Assembly: GCA_041695045.1 (NCBI GenBank) | Contig: JBGFRR010000152.1 | Location: 1-28,363, forward strand | Source of the DNA: JBGFRR01 sp041695045 | GTDB taxonomy: Bacteria; Bacteroidota; Ignavibacteria; UBA10030 | Direction: 5' to 3' | Length of the DNA stretch: 28,363 nt | Part shown: piece after piece, positions 9,152 to 17,847 of the stretch | Position numbering within the stretch: the first letter of the stretch is position 1 | How the letters are laid out: the number at the start of each line of letters is the position of its first letter | Position numbers and translations under genes: made by a program | Notes under the pieces: model-generated | Databases searched by the model: none | Seen by the model: only the letters and a program-made list of their open reading frames with translations | Told to the model about the DNA's origin: nothing

Positions 9152-10036
9152 ATGGCGTTTGAAGGAAAGAAAAAACAGGAAGTAGCAACACGAACGAGGA
9201 AGCTGCTGCGGAGCATTGCGTTGTTCGCTGTGTTGCTCACCGATCCGTCGTATGCACAGCAAGTTCGCTTCGATCTTGAGGCGATTACTTTCGGAGTCGA
9301 TTATCAGCTTGGCGTGGCGGTGAAAGAGGGGATACAATCCGTCAAGGGTTACAGCGGTGGAGCCTCTGTACGGTTCCGCGTGCATGAATACGGCGCTGTT
9401 CAGGTAGGCGTTGGATATGGCCAACTTGACATTGCTGAAACAGATCCGATTACGAAGTGGGACTGGGAGTACTGGAAGAGGTTGTATCGAACCCACGTTG
9501 TAAGATTGCTGGGAGACAGTGCATACTTCAACGGCCAGCTGCAAACACTGCGGTCAATCTCCAACGAACATCTTACCGCCGGGCGATGGATTAGGAAAGA
9601 CAGTCTGTACAGCGCGCAGCTAACACCCGTTCAGTACATCAATACACTTCCTATCGTGCTTTCTCTGCTTCTGAGTTATCCCATCCTGGAAGACCTCCGT
9701 GTGGAGGCTCAACTGGGCTCGACGTTACTTTTTTTCGAGAGAAATCTGTTCCTGGACGAGCAATGGCAAAAACGTCGAGTGCCGGATGTAGGGCCGGATA
9801 GCGGCAAGGCGTATTATTTCAGTTATGGATTTCGCAATTTTGCTCCCCCGAAGCGTGGAAAGGCTGTAGGATTGTTGGGTGGGGTCGCGTTTCACTGGAC
9901 CGCGTTTTCGTTCGTGTCAATTCGTGTCGGTGCTCAACTTGAATCATACGATCTTGCCTTCAAGAGCAAAGATTTTGACTTGCTCCCATTCCACAGGCGC
10001 CTTTTGCTCGGGGCGGCGTTCCTGGTCAATTATTAG
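9152..10036 (+). CDS. Predicted outer-membrane beta-barrel protein, function unknown
   Basis: 294 residues beginning at an ATG 5 bases after the preceding stop. The N-terminus is very basic (EGKKKQEVATRTRK), then a hydrophobic core (SIALFAVLLTDPSYAQ) gives a signal peptide ending near residue 35. The mature part shows alternating hydrophobic strands with aromatic ends (GGASVRFRVHEYGAVQVGVG, FVSIRVGAQLESYDL) and finishes LLLGAAFLVNY with a terminal aromatic residue, as in BamA-recognised barrels. I recognise no named family. The tight coupling to the PorV-like gene and to another barrel candidate 5-11 bases downstream suggests a multi-protein outer-membrane assembly. Confidence 0.65.
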   Translation: MAFEGKKKQEVATRTRKLLRSIALFAVLLTDPSYAQQVRFDLEAITFGVDYQLGVAVKEGIQSVKGYSGGASVRFRVHEYGAVQVGVGYGQLDIAETDPITKWDWEYWKRLYRTHVVRLLGDSAYFNGQLQTLRSISNEHLTAGRWIRKDSLYSAQLTPVQYINTLPIVLSLLLSYPILEDLRVEAQLGSTLLFFERNLFLDEQWQKRRVPDVGPDSGKAYYFSYGFRNFAPPKRGKAVGLLGGVAFHWTAFSFVSIRVGAQLESYDLAFKSKDFDLLPFHRRLLLGAAFLVNY

Positions 10037-10041
10037 AGCAA

Positions 10042-10695
10042 GTGCTCATGTCCGCGCGCGCTGTTTTAGGAATCCTGATGTTTCTGTTCGCTGTAGAAGC
10101 AAGGGGACAGTTAGACGGTGATGTGGTGATCTCTGTCCAGAGGACCCACCTTATCCCAGTCTCGAGCTTGAGGGAGCTGTTTGTTTCTACCGGCGGGTTC
10201 TCGCTCGCAGCGGGTCAACGAACTGAAAGTAACTGGGTGTGGGAGGGGATCATAGAACTCGCCCGTTTCTCGAAGTCTAACGCAGAACGATTGTATTATC
10301 CCGATCTATCATTGAAACTCGACCTCTACGGTGGCGGTGTGCGAGCGTTGTACTATCCATTCAAGCTTGAAGGAGCTTTCTTTGGCCTTTTCCATCCGTA
10401 TCTCGCTGGTGGAGCCACCCTCTATCGTTGGTTCTATCATCGCGGCGCATACTCGCCTGACACAACGTCCGCAGGTGAAGTCCCTGAACTTAAACTTGCC
10501 GATTGGAGCCTTGGATTCCGGGCTGGAGGCGGAGTCGAAGTATTCCCCACGCAAGCGATTTCCCTCTCCAGTCAGGTCTCATACAATGCTGTGATTGGGG
10601 AGATTTGGCCGACCCTTGCACTCAGAATCGACGGCGTCAGCGTTTTTCAAATGGCGGAAGTGTTTGTCGGAATAAAATATTATTTTGGGCGCTGA
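10042..10695 (+). CDS. Small predicted outer-membrane beta-barrel protein, function unknown
   Basis: 217 residues with a signal peptide (MSARAVLGILMFLFAVEARG, cleavage near GQLDG). The mature region has about eight amphipathic stretches (LYYPDLSLKLDLYGGGVRAL, FFGLFHPYLAGGATLYRW, WSLGFRAGGGVEVFPTQAIS) and ends AEVFVGIKYYFGR, consistent with an eight-strand OmpW/OmpA-like barrel. No motif assigns a function. The GTG at 10042 and the ATG at 10048 are both in frame; either would do. It is the last envelope-only gene before the secreted hydrolase at 10720. Confidence 0.6.
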   Translation: MLMSARAVLGILMFLFAVEARGQLDGDVVISVQRTHLIPVSSLRELFVSTGGFSLAAGQRTESNWVWEGIIELARFSKSNAERLYYPDLSLKLDLYGGGVRALYYPFKLEGAFFGLFHPYLAGGATLYRWFYHRGAYSPDTTSAGEVPELKLADWSLGFRAGGGVEVFPTQAISLSSQVSYNAVIGEIWPTLALRIDGVSVFQMAEVFVGIKYYFGR

Positions 10696-10719
10696 CGTTC
10701 ACACTTTTCTGATGACTTC

Positions 10720-13530
10720 ATGTTCTCTCTGAATCGATCAAGGGCCCTCATTTCTCAACTCAGATATCTTTCTCTCCTTTTCGTCTCAGCAACTCTCTCT
10801 GTGTGTCCGAGCGATGTGTTCGCACAGGGTGTCGGACATGTTACGCAGGATCGACTCCGCTCCGGGCGCGTGATCAGCGATCCTCTCGCCGTCACCTCGC
10901 TCAGCTCCACATACGATCTATTCCCTGACGCCTCGTTGGTTGATTTCAGTTATCTGCTCGATCCCCCCGCCGGAAAACGTGGCTTTGTGAGGGTTGGGAG
11001 CGATGGGCGACTCCAGTTTGAAGACGGCACCCCCGCTCGGTTCTGGGGTGTGGTGATCGATCAACAAAACGTTAACATCCCAAAATACCTCATCGATCAA
11101 GTGCTTGAGACACTTGCACGAGCCGGCGTGAATGTCATCCGGCTCCACTCGTTGGACAACCGGACCGGCGAACAATACGGCGTCGTTCGCCATAATCTGA
11201 TCGATGAGGCACACCCTCGCAATGCAACCTCGCGATATCTCGATGAAGATATGCGGGATCGGATCGATTACTGGATAGCCGCCGCGAAACGCCGCGGCAT
11301 CTACACATACCTTGGCCTTCGCGCCTATCGCACGTTTCGCGAAGGCGATGGCGTGCCGAATGCCGACTCACTCGGTCGCGCTGCCCGCCCGTATGCCATC
11401 TTCAATAAGCGTCTTATCGAGCTGCAGAAAGAATTTATCGACTCGTTCGCGGTTGAGCACATCAATCCCTATACGGGACTTTCCTACGCTCAAGATCCTG
11501 GGATCGTCTGTTTTGAAATTGTCAATGAAGATGATCTCTTGTTCCGTCCGGAAGTGTGGAGGAGCATGCCGCAACCTTATTGGACGGAGTTCAACAAGCT
11601 CTGGAATGAATGGTTGATGGAGCGTTATGGTTCGACGCCTCGGTTGAAGGCGGCCTGGACGAATGCCGCCGGCATTTCGGCACTCGCAGCAGGAGAATCG
11701 CTCGAAAAGAAAAGCGTTCGTTTGCCCTCGATGGACCTGGTGCCGTTTGAACAAGCCTCGTTGACACCGTATTACGATCCTCTTCGCTCGCCGGCAAGAC
11801 GAAGCGATGCAGTTCGCTTTGCACTGCATCTACAAGCCCGATACTTTGAAGCCATACGCGCCCATTGTCGCTCGCGTGGGATCAAGGTGCCTCTCAACGC
11901 CGTCGTCCGCACAGATCTCAAGCCGATGACGTTCAGCGTGCATCGCGGTTTAGATATGACAGCGGGCAATGCGTATTTTGATCATCCATCATTTCAGCCG
12001 GGTCGAGAGTGGTTGGGTCAGGAGTTCTTTACAAACAAGAATTACCTGATGGAAACCGGAACCGGCAGTTTTGCCCCCTACGTATCTCAGATTCATTGGT
12101 CGGGAACGCCGGTAGCAATCCGCGAATGGTCCACGTGTTGGCCGAACGAATACCGGGGCACAAGCATCCTCGAAACCGCGGCGTACAGTCTCTTTCAAAG
12201 AATCGACCTCGTCACTCACTTCAATTATACGACGACAGGCGCATTTACGCTCCTGGGAAGTTTCGGACTTCAATCCGATCCAGTTCGCTGGGGCATGTTT
12301 GGTCTCGCGGCCAAGATGTTCCTTCGCGGCGATGTTCAACAAGCACACAGGACTGTGGCGATACTGTATTCGGACGATGACTTGACGGCGTACGCAAAGT
12401 ACGAAAGCCCATTGTACGAGCTCGCTTGGATGCACCGCGTGGTGAATGCATCGGTGGGGGATTCAACACATTTTGACTTCATGATCACTTCCGGCCGGAG
12501 TCATACGACATCCTTCGGGGGCAAGAACGGAATCATCTTTTCTTTGACGCCGTTCATCGAGACGCAAAAACAACAGATCGCAACGGAGAAAAACAGCATC
12601 TACGCGCGATCGGGCTATCCGCTCCCGATGGTGATTATGCGAAGCGATACCATTGTCGCGTCGCTCGGTGGATTTCAGTCGCAGACCCCTGCCCGGTGGG
12701 GTTTCCGGCTTGAGGACATTCGCGCAAACGGCTATCTGCCGTTAGGAACAAACCGCAACAGCACCTATTCGGCAGGTTTTCGCGATACCGCTCGGAACGT
12801 ACTGGCATTGGGGGGAATACCCGAGAGTCAAGTCCTTCCGCTCGCAGCACGGATGATGAACGAAACGTACCGAACACCCACGCTTCCTGAGATGTTCGAT
12901 CAGCGCATTTACCAATCGGATACAGGCGAGTTGATTCGAAATGCAGCACAAGGAATGATGTTGATCAATACTCCTTCGTTTTGTGCCGTGCAGGGGATGT
13001 TCGTGCCGGGGCGCCGATACGAATCGGGGGCGCTCGCGGTCATTTCGCAATCTCCCATCGCCGTCGTCGCGGCAACGTCACTCGATGAAAAACCTCTCGC
13101 GGCTTCGTCCCGCTTCATTGTGAAGATGGTGACCGTGGCAGAGAATCATGGCCAGCAGTTGGACACCGTCGAAGTGGAAGGAATGGGCAGAAAAGTTGTT
13201 CTTCGTTCAAAAGGAAGTTTTCCCGTTCTGGCGCGAGGGAAAGCCTCGCATCAGCCTACATCCATTTGGTTGAATGGAAAGAAACTCGTGGATGTCTATT
13301 TGCACAACGGAACATGGGAGTTACTCGTTGATCGTGAGGCAGGGACCTACGCTCTCGCGAGCGATACGCCGAATATCCGATTTCATCTCCAGCCCGACGA
13401 ACCGGAGCGTCCTGTGATGCAGACGCGCTATCTTCATGGCCGGGAACCGCTGACCCCTTCGGAGGTCACAACCAACGTTGTCTATCCCGGATTCAGCAAA
13501 TACATCGTGTTGGCACACGTTCGAAAATGA
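10720..13530 (+). CDS. Secreted GH5-like (clan GH-A) glycoside hydrolase
   Basis: 936 residues with a signal peptide (residues 1 to about 36, ending DVFAQ). The catalytic domain starts near residue 85 (FVRVGSDGRLQFEDGTPARF, typical of the first strand of GH5-like enzymes) and continues ETLARAGVNVIRLHSLDN. The predicted acid/base is Glu270 in CFEIVNEDD and the predicted nucleophile is Glu469 in VAIREWST; both sit in the strand-end contexts expected for clan A retaining enzymes. The C-terminal ~350 residues are probably beta-sandwich accessory domains, as seen in large GH5/GH42-like enzymes with trimmed substrates. There is no T9SS tail, so it is likely periplasmic or exported by another route. 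Its stop overlaps the next start by 4 bases (ATGA), indicating translational coupling. The substrate cannot be read from the sequence. Confidence 0.8.
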   Translation: MFSLNRSRALISQLRYLSLLFVSATLSVCPSDVFAQGVGHVTQDRLRSGRVISDPLAVTSLSSTYDLFPDASLVDFSYLLDPPAGKRGFVRVGSDGRLQFEDGTPARFWGVVIDQQNVNIPKYLIDQVLETLARAGVNVIRLHSLDNRTGEQYGVVRHNLIDEAHPRNATSRYLDEDMRDRIDYWIAAAKRRGIYTYLGLRAYRTFREGDGVPNADSLGRAARPYAIFNKRLIELQKEFIDSFAVEHINPYTGLSYAQDPGIVCFEIVNEDDLLFRPEVWRSMPQPYWTEFNKLWNEWLMERYGSTPRLKAAWTNAAGISALAAGESLEKKSVRLPSMDLVPFEQASLTPYYDPLRSPARRSDAVRFALHLQARYFEAIRAHCRSRGIKVPLNAVVRTDLKPMTFSVHRGLDMTAGNAYFDHPSFQPGREWLGQEFFTNKNYLMETGTGSFAPYVSQIHWSGTPVAIREWSTCWPNEYRGTSILETAAYSLFQRIDLVTHFNYTTTGAFTLLGSFGLQSDPVRWGMFGLAAKMFLRGDVQQAHRTVAILYSDDDLTAYAKYESPLYELAWMHRVVNASVGDSTHFDFMITSGRSHTTSFGGKNGIIFSLTPFIETQKQQIATEKNSIYARSGYPLPMVIMRSDTIVASLGGFQSQTPARWGFRLEDIRANGYLPLGTNRNSTYSAGFRDTARNVLALGGIPESQVLPLAARMMNETYRTPTLPEMFDQRIYQSDTGELIRNAAQGMMLINTPSFCAVQGMFVPGRRYESGALAVISQSPIAVVAATSLDEKPLAASSRFIVKMVTVAENHGQQLDTVEVEGMGRKVVLRSKGSFPVLARGKASHQPTSIWLNGKKLVDVYLHNGTWELLVDREAGTYALASDTPNIRFHLQPDEPERPVMQTRYLHGREPLTPSEVTTNVVYPGFSKYIVLAHVRK

Positions 13531-14765
13531 TCTCACGAGTCATTTTAGCTCTTCTCGGTTGCGTTCTTTCGCTCACCGCCGCAACAAAACCAAAGCTCTT
13601 GTGGTTTGATGCGACGGCAAACTTTGGACGTCTGAGTTCTCCGGACTCGGTGCAGATTCCTCACGCGGCCGTCGAGAGCGCGAAAACCGCAAAACAGGGT
13701 GCGATTGTCCGCATCGAGAACGCCGATCTCAACGCGTTGCCGATGCTCGATGTCGAAATCAAAGACGCCGGCGGCCCGCAGTTCCTGCTGTCGAACAAGC
13801 CCGAATATTTCCGCACTGGCAACGGAATCGCGATGCAGGAGCAAGTCAAGCCCGGCGTGGTTCGGCTGTACGTCTATCACGTTCCGACGCCGGGCACGGA
13901 CAACAAGATCATCTCCGCGGTCATCGAAAACACCGGTGAGTCGGAGATGCGGTTCCAGTTTCTGAAGCGCGTCTTCCCCCATCCCGGAAAGGACTATCAC
14001 CTGATCGGGAAGAACGGGCTGCTCGGGTTTTACGACGCAAAACCGCAAGACGAGATTCGCACGCTGGTGGCGGGCGCACGGATGGCAATCGATCCGCAGA
14101 TGGATGAGTCGGTCGTCAGCACGGACATGCTCGTGCACGGGTTCTACGAGTTCGAGATCGATCAGCCGGCGAGGGTGACGGTGTTTCAGCGGGATCGGGA
14201 TCAGGACGGGGTGCGCGTCATCGACGATCTGCCGAAGCTGCCGCGGGTGCTGGGGGGACATCATCCGAGCGGAGCGGGACGCGGGCTGTTTCTCGTGAGC
14301 GAGCGCACGGTGTCGCTGCCGGACGGTCAGATGTTCGACACTGCCGGCGGGGCGATGCAGGTGGTGCTCGCGGATGGGGAGCGCGATGGGTGGATCGAAG
14401 GGGTCGATAGTCTCACACCGGACGCGCCGTCACCGAACGAGGGTAACTACGGGGTGATGTATCGGATCAGGCTGCGTTATACGAGCAGCGACGGACGTGG
14501 GTTGGCACTGCTGGTGTTCAACGCACGCTCCGGTGCGCGATGGTGTGAATATCAGGCGTCGGCGGCAGTGATGGGCGAAGGTGAGATGCCCGCAGGCACG
14601 GTCGCGATCCCCACCGACCAGGTGCGCTATGGCGGGCCTCCTGAGACGGTGCTGCTGCAGCGCTTCGCGCCCGCGCCGGCAGGTGAGACGCGCGAGATCG
14701 AACTGCTCTGGAGCCCCCCGGGCGCGAGCTGCCTGCCGAACCCGCTGATCCTGCTGCCGCTGTGA
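13527..14765 (+). CDS. Exported protein of unknown function, GC-rich
   Basis: 412 residues beginning with a short signal peptide (MISRVILALLGCVLSLTAA). LLGC at residues 9-12 could be read as a lipobox, but the stretch before it is short, so a signal peptidase I site after TAA is equally likely. The mature protein is rich in beta strands (GAIVRIENADLNALPMLDVE, LVHGFYEFEIDQPARVTVFQ) with no family I recognise. The second half is noticeably richer in G and C and in GCG/CGG/CTG codons than neighbouring genes: by hand count 40 of 60 bases are G/C in 14161-14220 and 39 of 60 in 14281-14340, against 33 of 60 in 21001-21060. It is coupled to the hydrolase through an ATGA overlap, which implies related function. 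Confidence 0.7.
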   Translation: MISRVILALLGCVLSLTAATKPKLLWFDATANFGRLSSPDSVQIPHAAVESAKTAKQGAIVRIENADLNALPMLDVEIKDAGGPQFLLSNKPEYFRTGNGIAMQEQVKPGVVRLYVYHVPTPGTDNKIISAVIENTGESEMRFQFLKRVFPHPGKDYHLIGKNGLLGFYDAKPQDEIRTLVAGARMAIDPQMDESVVSTDMLVHGFYEFEIDQPARVTVFQRDRDQDGVRVIDDLPKLPRVLGGHHPSGAGRGLFLVSERTVSLPDGQMFDTAGGAMQVVLADGERDGWIEGVDSLTPDAPSPNEGNYGVMYRIRLRYTSSDGRGLALLVFNARSGARWCEYQASAAVMGEGEMPAGTVAIPTDQVRYGGPPETVLLQRFAPAPAGETREIELLWSPPGASCLPNPLILLPL

Positions 14766-14867
14766 TCGGATCGTCGTGGACGACGTCAGCTTGTTCACAC
14801 CGTAGATTTTGGTTGGTGGGATGTGCTCGAACGAGCCATCAGAGCGGGCAAACAATAGGACGATGAG

Positions 14868-16262
14868 ATGTTGACGCTTGAAGAGTTGAAGTCGCAGTCG
14901 ATACCCATCATTCGGGAGGTTGAAATTCTCGTTGTGGGAGGGGGGACGGCTGGGGCCGTTGCGGGCATCGCAGCCGCGCGGTCTGGAAAGAAGACGCTCG
15001 TCATTGAACAGTTCGGATTTCTCGGTGGCACACAGACGGGAGCGCTCGTGACGCCGATGATGCCCAACCAGATTGATCAAAAGCCGCTCAACGGCGGCAT
15101 CGATTATGAGATCAATACGCGGCTGATCGATCGTCTCGAGTCCGGAGTCTGGCGGGATGGCAACCGCGGCTGGTTCAACCCGGAATACCTCAAGTTTATG
15201 CTCGAGCAGATGAATCTCGAAGCGGGCGCGGAACTCTTGTATTATACCTTCTTCGAAGATGTTGTGAAGGAAGGTCAGAACCTGCGCGGAATCGTTGCCA
15301 CCAACAAAGCCGGACGAGGAGCGTATCTTGCGAAACGGATCATCGACTGCACCGGCGATGCCGACGTTGCGTTTAGAGCTGGCGTGCCGTGCGAATCAGG
15401 GGATCCGAGCACACAACTCAACCAGCCTTTTTCCGTTCGCTTCCACTTGGGCAACGTCAACCTTCCCCGGTTTGCCGATTTTCTGAAGTCCTTGGGGAAG
15501 CACGACGTGATGGAGGAATCGGAAGGAAGCGGAGTTCCTCTGATCCACACTGCGATGGTATGGGCAAAAGGCTGGACGCTGGAGCCGATCTTTCAGAAGG
15601 CAGTCGAGGATGGCGTTCTTCAGCAAAGCGATGGTAACTACTTTCAGGTGTTCTCGATGGCGGGACGACCGGGAGAACTAGCCTTCAATTGTCCCCGCAT
15701 CAGTACTCATATCAACGGCACCGATCCCTTTCATCTCACCCTCGCACAAATTAAAGGGAGGGAGATCATTCAACGCTATCTCCGGTTTTGTCGAATGTAC
15801 CTCCCGGGCTGTGAAGAAAGCTATCTTGTGTTGACGGCCCCGATGGTCGGTGTGCGGGAAACACGGCGTATTCGCGGTGAATACTATCTTACGGTGGATG
15901 ACGTATTGGGGGGAAGAAAATTCCCCGACGCGATCTGCAGGAACAACTATCCGCTCGACATTCATCGAGATTCGGAAGAAGATACGCTCAAGCTCGTGAA
16001 ACTCCCGCCGAGAGAATTTCACGAGGTCCCGTATCGTTGCCTCGTGCCGCTCAACGTTGAACATCTGTTGGTGGCAGGAAGATGTCTCTCTGCATCCTTT
16101 GAAGCGCAGAGCTCTGTGCGTATCCAGACGAATTGTCGCGCGATGGGTGAAGCAGCGGGGGTGGCCGCGGCAATGTCTCTCGACCGCGGCGTCACTCTAC
16201 GTGCACTCGACGGCAGGGAGGTTCGGACTCGGTTGCTCCAACAAGGAGCGTTCTTATCGTGA
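14868..16262 (+). CDS. FAD-dependent oxidoreductase (FAD_oxidored family)
   Basis: 464 residues, no signal peptide, probably cytoplasmic. A dinucleotide-binding motif at about residues 19-38 (EILVVGGGTAGAVAGIAAAR) is followed by the ribose-binding acidic residue (LVIEQFGFLGG). Further family marks are DCTGDADVAFRAG, GVRETRRIRGEYYLTVDDV and, near the end, LVAGRCLSASFEAQSSVRI with NCRAMGEAAGVAAAM, all typical of the pfam12831-type oxidoreductases. These enzymes oxidise sugar-like or small organic substrates, but few have known reactions. The start is preceded by AGGA about 10 bases upstream. The gap of about 100 bases before it is the largest inside the operon and could hold an internal promoter, though I see no convincing one. 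Its stop (TGA at 16260-16262) overlaps a GTG that may be the true start of the transporter gene. Confidence 0.88.
   Translation: MLTLEELKSQSIPIIREVEILVVGGGTAGAVAGIAAARSGKKTLVIEQFGFLGGTQTGALVTPMMPNQIDQKPLNGGIDYEINTRLIDRLESGVWRDGNRGWFNPEYLKFMLEQMNLEAGAELLYYTFFEDVVKEGQNLRGIVATNKAGRGAYLAKRIIDCTGDADVAFRAGVPCESGDPSTQLNQPFSVRFHLGNVNLPRFADFLKSLGKHDVMEESEGSGVPLIHTAMVWAKGWTLEPIFQKAVEDGVLQQSDGNYFQVFSMAGRPGELAFNCPRISTHINGTDPFHLTLAQIKGREIIQRYLRFCRMYLPGCEESYLVLTAPMVGVRETRRIRGEYYLTVDDVLGGRKFPDAICRNNYPLDIHRDSEEDTLKLVKLPPREFHEVPYRCLVPLNVEHLLVAGRCLSASFEAQSSVRIQTNCRAMGEAAGVAAAMSLDRGVTLRALDGREVRTRLLQQGAFLS
16243..16261 (+). promoter_or_regulatory. Ribosome binding site and GTG start overlapping the oxidoreductase stop
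   Basis: AAGGAG at 16243-16248 lies 10 bases before GTG at 16259-16261, which overlaps the TGA stop of the oxidoreductase (GTGA). This is the best-placed start for the transporter, but its frame runs only 22 codons and stops at 16325-16327, just after a T5 run at 16317-16321. One additional T in that run would join it to the transporter frame. The site decides how the next gene should be read. Confidence 0.5.
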
Positions 16263-16323
16263 CTGGCGATCGCGGTGGTCTCAAACACATCAGCTCGTTG
16301 TTTCAACCAACTCGACTTTTTCC

Positions 16324-17808
16324 TTGACCATTAGCGTCCTCATCATTTGTATTTTTCTCGTTGCCGCGGTGTTGATGTTCTTCCGCAAGCTCCCCGCGAT
16401 GCTTGCGCTGCCGCTGATGGCCGTGGCCATCGTCCTCGTCGAGATCGCCTTCGGCCGTCTCACGGTCCACGACCTCATGACATCCGTGATTGCGGATGGG
16501 GCGCTCCGTCTTGCCGACGCGATGATCATTTCACTCTTCGGCGGGATGCTGAGCTATTATATGCAGAAAACGGGGGTGGCCGAAAGCTTCGTGCGGCGCG
16601 GTGCAGAGCTTTCCGGCGATAATCCATGGGTTGTTGCTGTCAGTATGTTGGCCATGATCGCCCTGTTGTTCACCACCATTAGCGGTTTGGGTGCGGTCAT
16701 TATGGTGGGAACGATTGTGCTTCCTATTCTCGCTTCTATTGGATTGCGAGAGCACGTGAGCGCCGGGATTATGTTGTTCGGCATCAGTCTCGGCGGACTT
16801 CTGAATGCAACGAATTGGACCATCTACAAATCGGTGCTTGGGTTAGAGGGGGAGGTTGTCTATTCCTTCGCTTTGATGGTCTTCGCCATCGTTGCGCTGG
16901 TAGCGCTGCTCTTCGTAACCGTTGAGTTATGGCGTGCGCGGACAATCCGCCTTCAGGCTCGGGCACTTTCGCTCTCCGTTGGGATCGTGGTTGCGGTGAT
17001 CCTCGCACTCTGGAGCTTCTATGAACTATCGGAAGGATTCGATATTACGCCTGTGAAGACCATCGCGAGATCTGTCACGAGTGTCGTTTCGATCGGAATT
17101 CTCTTTTATGCTCTCTTCGACGCATGGCGAAACCGAGGTCTGGTGCATCCGCCACAGGTGAGATGGTATGCGTATTTGATTCCGATCGTCCCGCTTCTTC
17201 TCATTCTTGTGTATGATGTGCCATTCGTCGCGGCGTTCATGTGTGGATTGATCTATGCGTTGATTGCAACCTATCGTCGCGGAGTCCTCAACGTGCTAAC
17301 GCGCTCGCTTGTTGAGGGGAGTGCCAGCGTGATCCCCGCCGTGGTGTTGATGCTCGGTATCGGTATACTGTTGAGCGCGATTTTGGGTCCGACGCGCACG
17401 GGACCGGGTCAGTATTGGTACGAAGCGGTTGCCGTGCGAGAGTGGCCGGTGATCGTCGATATGAAACCGCTTCTCGAAATGATCGTGCCGGATTCTTTTT
17501 TTTCGTACGTCTTCACGTTTTCCATTCTGGGACCACTTGCGCTGTATCGTGGTCCGCTCAATGTGTGGGGGCTCGGCTATGGAGTTGGAGGAATTCTGTT
17601 GGCAACCGGTGTTCCTGCGGGAGCGGTGATGGGCATCCTGATGTCGCTGGGCATTATTCAAGGCGTAAGCGATCCAACCAATACCGCCAACGTCTGGATT
17701 GCGAACGAGGTACGGGTTGACGTCAACACGATCCTCTGGCGCACGCTGCCGTATTCGTGGTTGGTGGCTCTTGGCGGACTTATTGTTGCCGGAATCCGGT
17801 TTTTCTGA
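16324..17808 (+). CDS. Integral-membrane permease, ion-transporter (citrate/dicarboxylate-like) superfamily
   Basis: About 494 residues with some 11-12 hydrophobic segments (for example TISVLIICIFLVAAVLMFF, GLGAVIMVGTIVLPILASI, VIPAVVLMLGIGILLSAILG). Two re-entrant-like Gly/Asn/Thr-rich segments in each half (LLNATNWTIYKS and GVSDPTNTANVW) resemble the substrate and cation-binding hairpins of IT-superfamily carriers such as DctM, CitM or GntP types; this placement is inference. The start is uncertain. The frame is open from an ATG at 16057 inside the oxidoreductase gene, which is too far upstream. TTG at 16324 gives a complete first helix but lacks a ribosome binding site, and ATG at 16375 would cut the helix. 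A better-supplied GTG at 16259 is one base out of frame. It sits between an oxidoreductase and a HyuA gene, so it probably imports their substrate. Confidence 0.75.
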   Translation: MTISVLIICIFLVAAVLMFFRKLPAMLALPLMAVAIVLVEIAFGRLTVHDLMTSVIADGALRLADAMIISLFGGMLSYYMQKTGVAESFVRRGAELSGDNPWVVAVSMLAMIALLFTTISGLGAVIMVGTIVLPILASIGLREHVSAGIMLFGISLGGLLNATNWTIYKSVLGLEGEVVYSFALMVFAIVALVALLFVTVELWRARTIRLQARALSLSVGIVVAVILALWSFYELSEGFDITPVKTIARSVTSVVSIGILFYALFDAWRNRGLVHPPQVRWYAYLIPIVPLLLILVYDVPFVAAFMCGLIYALIATYRRGVLNVLTRSLVEGSASVIPAVVLMLGIGILLSAILGPTRTGPGQYWYEAVAVREWPVIVDMKPLLEMIVPDSFFSYVFTFSILGPLALYRGPLNVWGLGYGVGGILLATGVPAGAVMGILMSLGIIQGVSDPTNTANVWIANEVRVDVNTILWRTLPYSWLVALGGLIVAGIRFF

Positions 17809-17847
17809 CCAGCAGAGGCTCGCTGCGGCAAGACACGTTTTGGAGAT

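Noticed and set aside
14766..14867. Possible internal promoter before the FAD oxidoreductase (TAGATTTTG near 14803)
   Set aside because: The box deviates from TAnnTTTG and no TTTG element lies at the needed distance; the gap alone does not prove a promoter.
16057..16323. Open frame upstream of the transporter, starting at ATG 16057 inside the oxidoreductase gene
   Set aside because: The extra residues are Arg/Trp/Cys-rich and look like an off-frame translation of the oxidoreductase end; there is no transmembrane or conserved pattern before about 16320.
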